Assembly: GCF_017831975.1 (NCBI RefSeq)
Contig: NZ_JAFDSS010000001.1
Coordinates: forward strand, 3,348,001-3,412,000
Direction of reading: 5' to 3'
DNA: 64,000 nt
From: Microbacterium terrae
Lineage (GTDB): Bacteria > Actinomycetota > Actinomycetes > Actinomycetales > Microbacteriaceae
Position 1 is the first letter of the stretch. Each line of letters opens with the position of its first letter. Positions 18,248 through 27,161 of this stretch are shown one piece after another. The notes under the pieces are model-generated. The model ran no database searches and was not told the origin of the DNA. It was given only the letters and a program-made list of their open reading frames with translations. A program made the translations under genes and the position numbers.

Positions 18248-21200
18248 CCGCCGTGACGGCGCCGCGCATCGCGCGCATGTTCTTCTCGTAGCGCGCCGCC
18301 AGCGCGATCAGCAGGGCACCGCCGGTGCCCAGCCACAGCCACCACGGCACGGCGGAGTAGTTCGCGCTGATCCACGGCCACAGCTGTGCGAGGGCGTGGA
18401 GCAGCACCACGGCCGAGCCGATGACGAGCGGCGCCTGCAGATGCCGGACGGCGCCGACGACGATCAGCGCGACCGCGACGACGCCCAGGCCGACGATGCG
18501 CCACAGGTCGCTGCCGGTGAAGTCGTGGAGGAGCGACGGCACAGTGAGCAGCGCCAGACCCGGGCCGAGCGTCGGCCAGGAGCGGGCAGTGCTGTGCAGC
18601 TGCAGATGGCGGGCGCCGACGGCGGTGAGCGCGAGTGCCGGTGCGACTGTGAGCACCTCGACCGGGCTCGTGCCGGCGAGGAACAGTGCCGCCGCGGCGA
18701 AGAGGACCGCCGACGCGACGGCGGTGCGCAGGAGCGCCTCGCCGACCCGCGCCCGCGCGATGTACCCGATGACCCCGGCGACGCTCAGCACCGCCATCAC
18801 GATCGCCGCACGCACGGCGCTGTCTCCGCCGGGTGCGAGGAGGAGCGCGAGCTCGGCGGCTGCGAAGACCGCGACGCTCAGCGAGAACCCGATCCGTGCG
18901 ATGCCGGCGACACGAGCCGACGAGCCGGCGCGGAGAGCCGACACGGTGACGGCCGCGACGATGCCCGCCGCGCACGTCGCCCACACGTCGGGCTCGAGAC
19001 CGTGCCGCAGCGGGTCGGCGACCGCCACGAAGCGCACGGTGATCGTCGAGAGCGCGACCGCCGTCGCCCCGATCGCGGTGGCCGCAGCCCAGCGCTGCCA
19101 GTCGCGCATCCCCAGCACGGCCGCCGCGGCGACGGCGACCGCGGCAGCGACTGCAGCGGTGACCGCGGTGAACGGCGCACCCCCGTCGCCGCGGAGCACG
19201 ACCGCCGCGACCACCAGGGTGGAGCCCGCCGCCGCGAGGAGCGGCGCCACCGTGGTGCGCTGGTCGAGGCGCATCCAGACGACCACGGCACCGAGCCCGA
19301 CGGCCCCTGCACCGGCGACGGTCGCCGGGAGCACGGCATCCCAGCCCGGCGCGACGATCACGGCGTGCGCGCCCATCGCCAGGGCGCCGAACACCAGCAC
19401 CGCCACCGACTGCGCGCGCAGGCGCGAGCATGCGGCGACCTCGATCACCGCGATGCCGAGCGCGGCGAGCAGTCCGCCGGCGATCACGAGCCAGACCCGA
19501 GGCCCCTCGAGTGGCGCGATCACGCTCGGTACGATCGCCATCGCGAGTCCGGCGAGCCACGGGGCGGCCTCGCGCGCGGGCCACGGCCGCTCCAGACGGG
19601 AGAGTCGCAGCATCGCGAGCGCGGCGCCCGCGAGAAGGGCACCGGCGATCGGGAGGCTGAGGAGCTCGACCGCTCCGTCGACCTGCGGCAGTGCGGCGAC
19701 CCCGATGGCCGCGGCGCCGGCCACGGAGGTCCAGCGCGCGCCCGCCGCGAGCGGCAGCGCGTCGAGCGCGGCGGCGGCGACGTGCACGGCGAGGAGCAGC
19801 GCGAGGGCGGCGGTGATCGTCGCCGCGCCTGCCGTGGTTCCCCATACCCCGCTCGCAGCCAGGGCGACCATCGAGGCGCCGATCGCCAGCGTGATCGGAG
19901 GCGCCGTCTGGGCGAACACCTTCTGGGCCGCCGAGCCGTTGCGGGCGAACGGCACTGCAGCGAGCAGGGCGACGGCAGCCGGCACCGCGATCCAGGCGAT
20001 GGTCGGCTCGCTGATGGGTGTCACGAGCGTGACCGAAGCCATCGCCACGGCGAACAGCGCGACGGTGGCGCCGGTGACGGATGCCGCGACGAGCCGCCGC
20101 AGCGGGCTCCAGGCGAGCGCCAGGCAGAGCACCCCGGCGACCGCGACGTAGATGCCGAGGCGCGGCCCCTCGTCACCGGCGCTGCTCGCCGCGGGCACGA
20201 ACAGCCCGACGCCGAACGAGAGCCCGACCGCGATCGCCGCCTCGAGGTGGCGCCGCAGCCAGGTGAGGGCGCCCGCCCAAACGAGAAGCGCGATCGCCGG
20301 AGCGAGCGTGAACGCCTCCACCTGCAGCGCGACACCGTCGCCGAGCGCGATCGCGAGCCACTGCAGCAGCGCGAGCCAGGCGGCACCGATCGCCGCCCAG
20401 ACGAGGAGGCGCCGCGGAGCCTGCGTCAGCGCGGCCCCTTCGCCCGGTGCGGTCGGGAACCCCGAGACCGCGGCCGCGCGCGGCGCGGCCCAGCCCCGCG
20501 TCGCCGAGGCGGCCAGGAGGGCGGCCGTGATCGCCGCCAGCTCCCACGCGACCTGCGGTGTGGACAGTTGCCAGCTCGTGGCGGCGAAGACGGCGACCGT
20601 CCCGAGGTCGAGGGCGAGCCGCGCGCGGAGCTCCTCGGTGGAGGGAGCGGTGACGCGCAGGGCGACGATGGCGGCGACTGCGGGGACCGCCGCCGCGGTC
20701 ACACCGACAGTGAGCGCTGTCGCATCCGTCGCCCCGGCGACTGATGCGATTGCCGCAGCTGCCCCGCCTGCCGCGCCCGCGACGAAGAATGCCGCCGCGA
20801 TGCGTGCGGACGCGTCGATCCGCGTGCGCCCGATCGCGACCGCGCTGAGCAGCGCCGTGATCAGGATGCCGCGCGCGATCGCCGCCCAGGGCTCGCCGAG
20901 GAGCGCCGCGACGGACCCGGTCGGTGCCGGGGGGAGCACGAGAGAGGTCAGCGACACAGCCAGCAGCGCCAACGCGGCAGCCGCGACCGCGGTGCGCACG
21001 AGGCGCGCGAGCGGGGCGAAGGCGGCGATGCCGAGCGAGACGAGTGCGATCCACTGCACGAGAGGCAGGGTCGCACCAGGGTCGGCCGTTACGCCCATCG
21101 CGGCGGCGATCGCCGCGGGCGCGAGCAGGGCCGACGCCGCGGCCGCTCCGATCGAGGTCACGGCGAGGATCGCTGACGCCGGTGCGGCCGCGCGGGTCAC

Positions 21201-23060
21201 GACCGCGGCGGCGATCGGAACCACCAGGGCGGCGACGACGGCGATCGCCCACAGCCACGGCGTCGCGGTCGCCGCGACGTATGCAGTGATCGTGGCCGCA
21301 CCCGCGGTGACACCCCAGCCGATGCGCGCGTGCAGGCGGGAGGGACGGCGCGACAGGCCCCAGACCGCCAGAGCGGCGATCACGAGGGCGGAGCCGACCA
21401 GCACGATCGGCACTCCCGTGCGCGCGGTCGCCGCGAGGACCAGGGACGCAGCCGCGACGAGACGTGCGTCGCGGACCCGCGGAGCGCCGAGGCCCGGTGC
21501 GAGCGCGAAGAGGATCGCGATCGCGGCGGCGACGATCACCGGCAGCGCCGGCGCGAGGACCACGGGCACGAGGGCCGCGGGCACGAGGAAGGGGTCGGTC
21601 GCCCACACGTGCCATCCGCCGGCGATCACGGCATACGCCTCCGCGAGCCAGACCGCGAAGACCACCACGGTGCTGAGCGCTGCGACGGATGCCGCCGCGA
21701 TCGTCGCCGGCGTGAGGATCGGCAGGCGCCGGCGGAGCACGTCGAGGGCGACGGCGACGACGACGGGAAGAAGCGGCGCAAGCAGGAGGGCGTAGACGGG
21801 CTCGTCGCTGCGGAGGGCGGCCTGCCATCCCGCTCCGGCGAGCGTGACCGCGCCGACGCTCGAGACCGCACCGACCAGGATGCGCGCGCTCGGCAGCCGC
21901 GATGCGTCGCTCGCGCGCACCGACAGCACCGTGTACGCGGCGGCGATGAGGGCGATCGCGACCGCCGACCACAGCGGCACGCTCACCTCGTTCGGCGCGA
22001 CGGCGACCGAAGCGATCGCCGCGGCTGCCAAGGCGGCGACGCCAGCCCAGGCGAGCACCTCGCGCTCGAGGACGGCATCGCGGCGAGCAGACGACCACGG
22101 CGCCGGCAGGGAGTGGGCGAGGCCGCCGACTGCCGCACCGAGGAGCCCGATCAGGAGCGCCTCCCCCGTGGGGAGGGCCACCATGCCGGCGACGATGAGG
22201 GCGATGCCGGCGAGCAGGGCGAGGACGGCGGTGAGGTCGGGAGCACGCAGCCCTGAGAGCCGTGCCCAGATCCGGCAGACCACCGCGACGACGATCGCCG
22301 AAGCCCCGGCGTAGACGAGCGGGTCGGTTCCGCCCGCGTTGAACAGGTCGTTGGCGCGCACGGCCCAGGCGTCGAGCGCCAGCAGCAGGACGCCAAGCAC
22401 GGCGAGTGCCTCGGCTGTCGCGGTGAGCTGGCGCCGACGAAGCAGAGACGCGCCGACGATCGTGGCGAGCGTGATTCCGCCGATGATCAGCGCCCGTACC
22501 CCGATGCCGGCGACGAACCAGGCGAGCGTCAGGAAGAAGATCGCGGCGATGCCCACGAGCGACACCCCGACGATGAGGAGCACGACCGGGACCGTGAGGC
22601 GCCGCTTCTTCGGCGATGGGGTGGCCGACGGCGCCGGCAGCCGGGGCGGGGTCGGCATCACGGCCGGGGCCGGGGTCGATGCGGCGGACGCGTCGACGAG
22701 CACCGCGAGCGGGTCGGAGCCCGTCGTGGTGGTGGACACCGTCGGCGCCGCGGCGACGATCGTCTCAGAGCCGTCATCGGCGAACATGCTGTCGGTGGAA
22801 TGCACCTCGACCGCCGCCGCGACGAGGGCGTCGGAGCGCTGCCGGATGCCGGCGAGCAGGCGGCGGCGCTCCTGCTCGCACGCGAGCATCGTGCGTCCGA
22901 GCTCGAGCACGCGCGGGGCCTCCTCGTCGACCACCAGCAGGCCGCACGCGGAGCACGTTGCGCCGGTGAGCCCGCTGAAGCACCACGGGCAGTGGTGCGG
23001 GTCGGCGAGCAGTTCCGCCGACGACGGCCAAGACGATGGTGTGTGGGGTGACGACGACAT
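18231..23060 (-). CDS. Giant SCO7613-like multi-spanning membrane protein with N-terminal zinc ribbon
   Basis: A 1609-residue protein. The N-terminus has a four-Cys zinc ribbon (Cys24, Cys27, Cys36, Cys39) followed by a short charged helix and an Asp/Ser/Thr/Pro-rich linker with no hydrophobic stretch to about 185. From there to the end there are several dozen hydrophobic, Ala/Val/Leu-rich helices with almost no extended soluble loops. This matches actinobacterial 'SCO7613 C-terminal domain-containing membrane proteins', whose function is unknown. The start at 23060 has GAGG(T) upstream; alternative starts further upstream fall in the rpmB promoter region. It ends inside the 3' end of the glycosylase gene. 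Confidence 0.82.
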   Translation of the reverse strand: MSSSPHTPSSWPSSAELLADPHHCPWCFSGLTGATCSACGLLVVDEEAPRVLELGRTMLACEQERRRLLAGIRQRSDALVAAAVEVHSTDSMFADDGSETIVAAAPTVSTTTTGSDPLAVLVDASAASTPAPAVMPTPPRLPAPSATPSPKKRRLTVPVVLLIVGVSLVGIAAIFFLTLAWFVAGIGVRALIIGGITLATIVGASLLRRRQLTATAEALAVLGVLLLALDAWAVRANDLFNAGGTDPLVYAGASAIVVAVVCRIWARLSGLRAPDLTAVLALLAGIALIVAGMVALPTGEALLIGLLGAAVGGLAHSLPAPWSSARRDAVLEREVLAWAGVAALAAAAIASVAVAPNEVSVPLWSAVAIALIAAAYTVLSVRASDASRLPSARILVGAVSSVGAVTLAGAGWQAALRSDEPVYALLLAPLLPVVVAVALDVLRRRLPILTPATIAAASVAALSTVVVFAVWLAEAYAVIAGGWHVWATDPFLVPAALVPVVLAPALPVIVAAAIAILFALAPGLGAPRVRDARLVAAASLVLAATARTGVPIVLVGSALVIAALAVWGLSRRPSRLHARIGWGVTAGAATITAYVAATATPWLWAIAVVAALVVPIAAAVVTRAAAPASAILAVTSIGAAAASALLAPAAIAAAMGVTADPGATLPLVQWIALVSLGIAAFAPLARLVRTAVAAAALALLAVSLTSLVLPPAPTGSVAALLGEPWAAIARGILITALLSAVAIGRTRIDASARIAAAFFVAGAAGGAAAAIASVAGATDATALTVGVTAAAVPAVAAIVALRVTAPSTEELRARLALDLGTVAVFAATSWQLSTPQVAWELAAITAALLAASATRGWAAPRAAAVSGFPTAPGEGAALTQAPRRLLVWAAIGAAWLALLQWLAIALGDGVALQVEAFTLAPAIALLVWAGALTWLRRHLEAAIAVGLSFGVGLFVPAASSAGDEGPRLGIYVAVAGVLCLALAWSPLRRLVAASVTGATVALFAVAMASVTLVTPISEPTIAWIAVPAAVALLAAVPFARNGSAAQKVFAQTAPPITLAIGASMVALAASGVWGTTAGAATITAALALLLAVHVAAAALDALPLAAGARWTSVAGAAAIGVAALPQVDGAVELLSLPIAGALLAGAALAMLRLSRLERPWPAREAAPWLAGLAMAIVPSVIAPLEGPRVWLVIAGGLLAALGIAVIEVAACSRLRAQSVAVLVFGALAMGAHAVIVAPGWDAVLPATVAGAGAVGLGAVVVWMRLDQRTTVAPLLAAAGSTLVVAAVVLRGDGGAPFTAVTAAVAAAVAVAAAAVLGMRDWQRWAAATAIGATAVALSTITVRFVAVADPLRHGLEPDVWATCAAGIVAAVTVSALRAGSSARVAGIARIGFSLSVAVFAAAELALLLAPGGDSAVRAAIVMAVLSVAGVIGYIARARVGEALLRTAVASAVLFAAAALFLAGTSPVEVLTVAPALALTAVGARHLQLHSTARSWPTLGPGLALLTVPSLLHDFTGSDLWRIVGLGVVAVALIVVGAVRHLQAPLVIGSAVVLLHALAQLWPWISANYSAVPWWLWLGTGGALLIALAARYEKNMRAMRGAVTAVTGLR

Positions 23061-23260
23061 GACGACCTCGACTTCCTCGCGATGATCCGCGACCTGCCGG
23101 AATGCTGGCATCGCTGCTGCGCCCGCGGCGAAGTTCTGTGGACCGCCCACAACGGACCGGGGTTGCACCACGGTATCGACGGTGGCCGATCTCACGACGC
23201 ATGAACGCCTCGGAATACGCTGCGGCGGCCGGTGGAGTCGGGGTGGGGTGATCGGCGTGC

Positions 23261-23266
23261 TAGACT
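23261..23266 (+). promoter_or_regulatory. -10 box (TAGACT) of the rpmB operon
   Basis: TAGACT at 23261 predicts transcription start near 23273, exactly where the first long leader hairpin begins. No convincing -35 is seen. Confidence 0.5.
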
Positions 23267-23270
23267 GACT

Positions 23271-23390
23271 CTTTGTCTGCGCGCACTCCAGCACGCAGTT
23301 CGCTCCCCACATCACATCTCGGCCGGAATCGGCCGGATTTCGTGCGGGGTGCAGACAAGGGATCTTGGGTGGGGCCGTCCGGCCTCACGG
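23271..23390 (+). promoter_or_regulatory. Structured 5' leader of rpmB-rpmG-rpsN
   Basis: The roughly 135-base untranslated leader can fold into a long outer stem (23271-23280 with 23351-23360, 10 bp including a G-U), an inner CGGCCG-GAAT-CGGCCG hairpin (23320-23335) and a separate 8-bp hairpin (23369-23376 with 23381-23388) just before the AAGGAG ribosome binding site. It looks like a candidate ribosomal-protein autoregulatory or attenuation leader; no known class is recognised. Confidence 0.5.
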
Positions 23391-23408
23391 TACTAAGGAG
23401 ACATCACT

Positions 23409-23645
23409 ATGGCAGCAGTGTGCCAGGTGACTGGAGCAGTTCCCGGCTTCGGTCACAACATCTCGCACTCGCACCGCCGGACGAAGCGCCGCTTCGACCC
23501 GAACGTGCAGAAGAAGACCTACTTCGTTCCGTCGCTGGGTCGCAACATCAAGCTGAACGTTTCGGCCAAGGGCATCAAGGTCATCGACGCTCGCGGCATC
23601 GAGGCGGTCGTGCGTGACCTCCAGGCGAAGGGTGTGAAGCTCTAA
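23409..23645 (+). CDS. rpmB: 50S ribosomal protein L28
   Basis: A 78-residue L28 ([22 protein letters not shown] signature at the N-terminus). It retains only one cysteine (CQVTG) where zinc-binding L28 proteins have CxxC pairs, so it is the zinc-independent (C-minus) form. The ribosome binding site AAGGAG lies at the end of the structured leader. The stop overlaps the rpmG ATG by one base. Confidence 0.95.
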   Translation: MAAVCQVTGAVPGFGHNISHSHRRTKRRFDPNVQKKTYFVPSLGRNIKLNVSAKGIKVIDARGIEAVVRDLQAKGVKL

Positions 23646-23815
23646 TGGCCAAGAAGGCACAGGACGTCCGTCCGATCATCAAGCTGCGTTCGACCGCGGG
23701 CACCGGTTACACCTACGTGACCCGCAAGAACCGCCGCAACAACCCCGACCGCATCGTGCTCAAGAAGTACGACCCGGTCATCCGCAAGCACGTCGAATTC
23801 CGAGAGGAGCGCTGA
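23645..23815 (+). CDS. rpmG: 50S ribosomal protein L33
   Basis: A 56-residue L33 ([19 protein letters not shown]...YVTRKNRRN...LKKYDP) without any cysteine, i.e. the zinc-free form. The start ATG shares one base with the L28 stop. The stop is 4 bases before the rpsN ATG. Confidence 0.94.
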   Translation: MAKKAQDVRPIIKLRSTAGTGYTYVTRKNRRNNPDRIVLKKYDPVIRKHVEFREER

Positions 23816-23819
23816 TCCC

Positions 23820-24125
23820 ATGGCTAAGAAGAGCAAGATCGCGCGCAACGAGCAGCGCAAGGTTGTCGTCGACCGCTACGCCGCGAAGCGCGCCGAGCTG
23901 AAGAAGGCGCTCGTGTCGCCGACCTCGACCGACGAGGAGCGCGAGGCCGCTCGCGTGGGCCTGCAGAAGCTGCCCCGCAACGCGTCGCCCGTGCGCCTGC
24001 GCAACCGCGATGTCATCGACGGTCGCCCCCGTGGCCACCTGTCGAAGTTCGGCATCTCGCGCGTTCGCTTCCGCGACATGGCCCACCGTGGCGAGCTGCC
24101 CGGTGTGACCAAGTCGAGCTGGTAA
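23820..24125 (+). CDS. rpsN: 30S ribosomal protein S14, long zinc-free form
   Basis: A 101-residue S14 of the long, cysteine-free type ([17 protein letters not shown]...[21 protein letters not shown]...[11 protein letters not shown]). Zinc-binding S14 is about 61 residues with two CxxC motifs. GAGGAG within the end of rpmG serves as ribosome binding site. With rpmB and rpmG it forms the cysteine-poor ribosomal trio that many actinobacteria place under Zur; no Zur-box-like site is visible in front of this operon. Confidence 0.95.
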   Translation: MAKKSKIARNEQRKVVVDRYAAKRAELKKALVSPTSTDEEREAARVGLQKLPRNASPVRLRNRDVIDGRPRGHLSKFGISRVRFRDMAHRGELPGVTKSSW

Positions 24126-24145
24126 GCCCGCACCGCAGCACAGCA

Positions 24146-24183
24146 CAGAAGGCCCGGAGATCCTCGGATCTCCGGGCCTTCTG
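24146..24183 (+). terminator. Strong terminator of the rpmB-rpmG-rpsN operon
   Basis: A perfect 17-bp stem (CAGAAGGCCCGGAGATC with its complement) and 4-base loop, the best inverted repeat of the window. Confidence 0.85.
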
Positions 24184-24226
24184 CATGCCCCTACACTCGG
24201 AATCCCGACCTGCAGAGGAGTGCCGG

Positions 24227-25312
24227 ATGCCGCTGGACCCGTTCTTCGCGGAGCGACTGCGCGTGCACCGGCGCTACATGTTCGACCAGGTGATCACGGG
24301 GGCGCGGGTACGGGCGGCATCCCTCTGGCCCTTCCGCAGACCCGGCGCCGGCGAGAACGTGACACGGTCGCTCACCCCCTCTTCGGGCGCTGCAGGCGAC
24401 GGCCTCGCACCTCACGCCCGCGCTCGGGCGAAGCACCGTCGCGCCGCGCTCGGCTGGGACCGCACGCAGCTGCGCGAACACGGCATCGCGGGGCCAGACG
24501 TGCGCACGAGCGAGCACCGCATCGAGGTCGACGGCGTCGTGCCCTTCCGGGTGCGGGTCTACCACCCGGCTGGGGCCGATCGCGGCCCGGTGCCGGCCGT
24601 GCTGTCGTTCTTCGGCGGAGCTTTCCGCATCGGCGGGATCGACTACCCGTCGACGGATGCCGCTCATCGGCGCCGCGCGGCCGACGCGGGAGTGGCTGTG
24701 GTCGCCGTGGACTACGCCCTCGCCCCCGAGCACCGCTACCCGGTCCAGATCGAGCAGGGGTACGCGGCGCTGCGGTGGCTCTTCGCGCAGGCGGAATCTC
24801 TCGGCGTCGACCCGGAGCGCATCGGCGTGGCCGGCACCTCCGCGGGCGCGAACATCGCCGCCGTGGTCACCCTGCTGCAGCGCGATCGGGGCGGACCCGC
24901 GCTCCGGCTGCAGGTCCTCGAGGTGCCCGTGGTCGACCTCACGGGGCGGCACCTCGACCTCGGCGCGACGCGTGCCCTCGGCATCCCGAGCGTCCTGGCG
25001 CTGCGCGAGCTCCGCTCCATCGCCCGCACCTACCTCGCCGAGGAGCGGCATGCCCGCGACGCGTACGCCTCGCCGCTGCGGGCTGAGACTCACGCGGGGC
25101 TGCCGCCGGCGGTGATCCTGACAGCCGAGTACGATCCGCTGCGCCGTGACGGCGATGCGTACGGCGGGGCGCTGCGCGACGCAGGCGTCGAGGCGAGCGT
25201 CGTGCGCTATCAGGGCGGCACGCACGACACGGCGCTGTTCGGCCGGTCGCTCGCCTCAGCCCGGCGCTGGCACGATGACGTCGTGAGCGCGCTGCGGCGT
25301 CTGCACGACTGA
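24227..25312 (+). CDS. Alpha/beta-hydrolase, hormone-sensitive-lipase-like esterase
   Basis: A 361-residue esterase of the HSL (family IV) type. Nucleophile Ser205 in GTSAG (203-207), DYALAPEHRYP (162-172), EYDPLRRDGDAYG (acid region) and a late His in GGTHD form the expected catalytic set. The oxyanion motif HGGG is altered: the segment reads SFFGGAFRIGG (127-137), with Phe in place of His. The ATG at 24227 follows AGAGGAG; a TACACT -10 box lies at 24192-24197. An upstream in-frame ATG at 24185 lies before that promoter. It is monocistronic between two similar terminators. Likely acts on small esters; natural substrate unknown. Confidence 0.85.
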   Translation: MPLDPFFAERLRVHRRYMFDQVITGARVRAASLWPFRRPGAGENVTRSLTPSSGAAGDGLAPHARARAKHRRAALGWDRTQLREHGIAGPDVRTSEHRIEVDGVVPFRVRVYHPAGADRGPVPAVLSFFGGAFRIGGIDYPSTDAAHRRRAADAGVAVVAVDYALAPEHRYPVQIEQGYAALRWLFAQAESLGVDPERIGVAGTSAGANIAAVVTLLQRDRGGPALRLQVLEVPVVDLTGRHLDLGATRALGIPSVLALRELRSIARTYLAEERHARDAYASPLRAETHAGLPPAVILTAEYDPLRRDGDAYGGALRDAGVEASVVRYQGGTHDTALFGRSLASARRWHDDVVSALRRLHD

Positions 25313-25324
25313 CCGGCACGACGA

Positions 25325-25354
25325 AGGCCCGGAGCGCTCGCGCGCTCCGGGCCT
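25325..25354 (+). terminator. Terminator of the HSL-like esterase gene
   Basis: A perfect 13-bp stem AGGCCCGGAGCGC with loop TCGC. Its outer sequence resembles the terminator upstream of the gene at 24146. Confidence 0.8.
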
Positions 25355-25471
25355 GGCCGCCCACCGCGGACACCGGGCCGAGCTCACTCGGCCGTCGAGG
25401 CGCCCGGCAGCGGGCCGGGAGCCTCGACGACGGAGTGGGTCACGCCGGTGCCGCAGGGGCGGGGCATCCGT

Positions 25472-26332
25472 CTACTTGCTGGCCTCGGTCTCGGCAGCCG
25501 GCGCGGCGGCGGTCTCGGTGACCGCGTGGTCGGTCGCCCACGCGAGGGCGTAGTCGGCGATCTCCTCCCAGCCGTCCTGGCTCACCAGGCGGTGGGTGCG
25601 GCCCGCATACTCCTTGTACTCCACGATGGCGGGGCTGCCCGTCGCCCGGTACTTCTTCACGACGGCCTTGCCGATCGCCGGCGGCACGACGTGGTCCTTG
25701 TCGCCGGTGATGATGAGGAGCGGGGCGCGGTCGTTGCGGCCGTAGTCGACGTGCGTCACGCCGCCCTTCTCATTGAAGGCCGAGGCGACGCCTTCGAAGA
25801 AGACCCGGTTGTACGAGTTGACGGCGAACTCCTCCCAGAGTTCGTCCGACGCCGCACGCGGCAGGTCGTTGCCGAACGTGAAGTGGAAGTGGCGCTTGCT
25901 CAGCGGCTTCGCTCCGTTCTTGCCGAACGGGTTGGCGAGGATGGGCGTGCCCGTCCAGAGGGTCGACAGCGGAAGCGTCGTGACGCCCGCAGTCTGACCC
26001 GGGGCGACACCGACGTAGGCGACGCCGAGGCCGCGGTCGGCGAGCATCTGGGTGAGCACTCCCCCGAAGGAGTGGCCGATGATGATCGGCTTCTCGGGGA
26101 GTTCGCGGATGATGCGCTCGTAGTTGTCGGCGATCTGCTTGAGCCCGACGCCCTTGAGCGCCTCGGGGTTGGAGCGGATGTCTGCCACGGTGCGGTCGTC
26201 GATGCCGGGCCAGCCGGGGACGATCACCGGGTGGCCGGCGGCGCGGAAGCGCTCGGCCCAGGTGTCCCAGCTCGTGGGGGTCATCCAGAGGCCGTTGATG
26301 AGGACGATGGGGGTCTTTGTCGTGGTGTTCAT
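25472..26332 (-). CDS. Alpha/beta hydrolase (esterase/lipase-like)
   Basis: A 286-residue cytoplasmic alpha/beta hydrolase with nucleophile Ser88 in GHSFGG, an N-terminal VLINGLW oxyanion strand, an acid in ITGDKDHVVPP and a His in YAGRTHRLV near the C-terminus. The last 20 residues are an Ala/Thr/Glu-rich tail. It is divergent from a TetR regulator, and the shared promoter region has a 20-bp palindrome, so it is the probable target of that repressor. Substrate unknown. About 160 bp between its stop and the previous gene hold only the terminator at 25325. Confidence 0.85.
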   Translation of the reverse strand: MNTTTKTPIVLINGLWMTPTSWDTWAERFRAAGHPVIVPGWPGIDDRTVADIRSNPEALKGVGLKQIADNYERIIRELPEKPIIIGHSFGGVLTQMLADRGLGVAYVGVAPGQTAGVTTLPLSTLWTGTPILANPFGKNGAKPLSKRHFHFTFGNDLPRAASDELWEEFAVNSYNRVFFEGVASAFNEKGGVTHVDYGRNDRAPLLIITGDKDHVVPPAIGKAVVKKYRATGSPAIVEYKEYAGRTHRLVSQDGWEEIADYALAWATDHAVTETAAAPAAETEASK

Positions 26333-26420
26333 GTCGATCTCCTTGTGGGTGTCGCGGGGGTTGCGGTGGTGGTGTCGCTGGTTCCGGAGACCTGCCGCCT
26401 CCGGTGATGTATCCTGATGG

Positions 26421-26440
26421 TAGATCGAACGTTCTATCTA
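26421..26440. promoter_or_regulatory. TetR-type operator palindrome
   Basis: TAGATCGAACGTTCTATCTA is a 20-bp palindrome with a single mismatched pair, centred between the divergent hydrolase and TetR genes. It is directly next to a TATCCT (26410-26415, plus) and a TACCAT (26417-26422, minus) -10 candidate, ideal for repression of both genes. Confidence 0.8.
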
Positions 26441-26499
26441 CACAAGAGTATTCCCAAAGAATCTCCAGAACGCCGGATACGCGTCAGGATGGAGGAACC

Positions 26500-27063
26500 A
26501 TGAGCACCACCGCAACAGCTCGGCAGCGTCTTCTGCAGGCGGCGACCGATCTCTTCTACAGCGAGGGGATCCATTCGGTCGGAGTGGACCGGATCATCGA
26601 ATCGGCGGGAGTGACCCGCGCCACGATGTACAAGCAGTTCGCCGGCAAGGAGGGGCTGGTACTCGCCTACCTGCAGGGCGAGGACGACGGGCTGCGGGCT
26701 CTCTTCGCACAGGCCGCACAGGCCTCGGACGACCCCGATGTGCTCCTCGACCTCGTGGTGGAGGGTGTCGCGGCAGATATCCGCGAGCGCCATACCCGCG
26801 GCTGCCCCTTCATCAACGCGGCGGCCGAGTACCCCGATGCGGGGCCGGTGCGCGACCTCATCGCCGACCATCGCGAGTGGTTCCGCAGCACCCTCGAGCA
26901 CCTCGCCGCGGCCGCCGGGCTGGCGGAGCCGGCCGAGGTCGCGGCATCCCTCGTGCTGCTCCGCGACGCCGCGCTCGTGGGCGGCTATCTCGACGGTCAG
27001 GACCGCGTCGCGCCGGCCTTCGCACGCACCGCGCGCGGCGTGATCGCAGCGCATCGAGCCTGA
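26500..27063 (+). CDS. TetR/AcrR-family transcriptional regulator
   Basis: A 187-residue repressor with an N-terminal TetR helix-turn-helix (about 8-50: ATDLFYSEGIHSVGVDRIIESAGVTRATMYKQFAGKEGL) and an all-helical ligand domain containing the RGCPFINAAAEYPD motif found in one large TetR subgroup. The ATG at 26500 follows GGAGGA; the longer in-frame extension upstream crosses the operator and is not used. It probably represses itself and the divergent hydrolase. Ligand unknown. Confidence 0.9.
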   Translation: MSTTATARQRLLQAATDLFYSEGIHSVGVDRIIESAGVTRATMYKQFAGKEGLVLAYLQGEDDGLRALFAQAAQASDDPDVLLDLVVEGVAADIRERHTRGCPFINAAAEYPDAGPVRDLIADHREWFRSTLEHLAAAAGLAEPAEVAASLVLLRDAALVGGYLDGQDRVAPAFARTARGVIAAHRA

Positions 27064-27161
27064 CGCGCGGCCGTCGCCTCGGCCGCCTCAGACGTCACTT
27101 CCGTCACAGATCTGGGCCCGGATCGGGCCGACACGCCGATGCGAATGCCCGAAAGGCCCGA

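Noticed and set aside
18000..20744. Long plus-strand open frame opposite the giant membrane protein
   Set aside because: It is Arg/Asp/Gly-rich out-of-frame translation of GC-rich DNA; the minus frame has consistent transmembrane and zinc-ribbon sequence.
23221..23408. Zur box upstream of rpmB
   Set aside because: No sequence like AACGATTTTCA or its complement found; only the leader hairpins and a -10 box are present.
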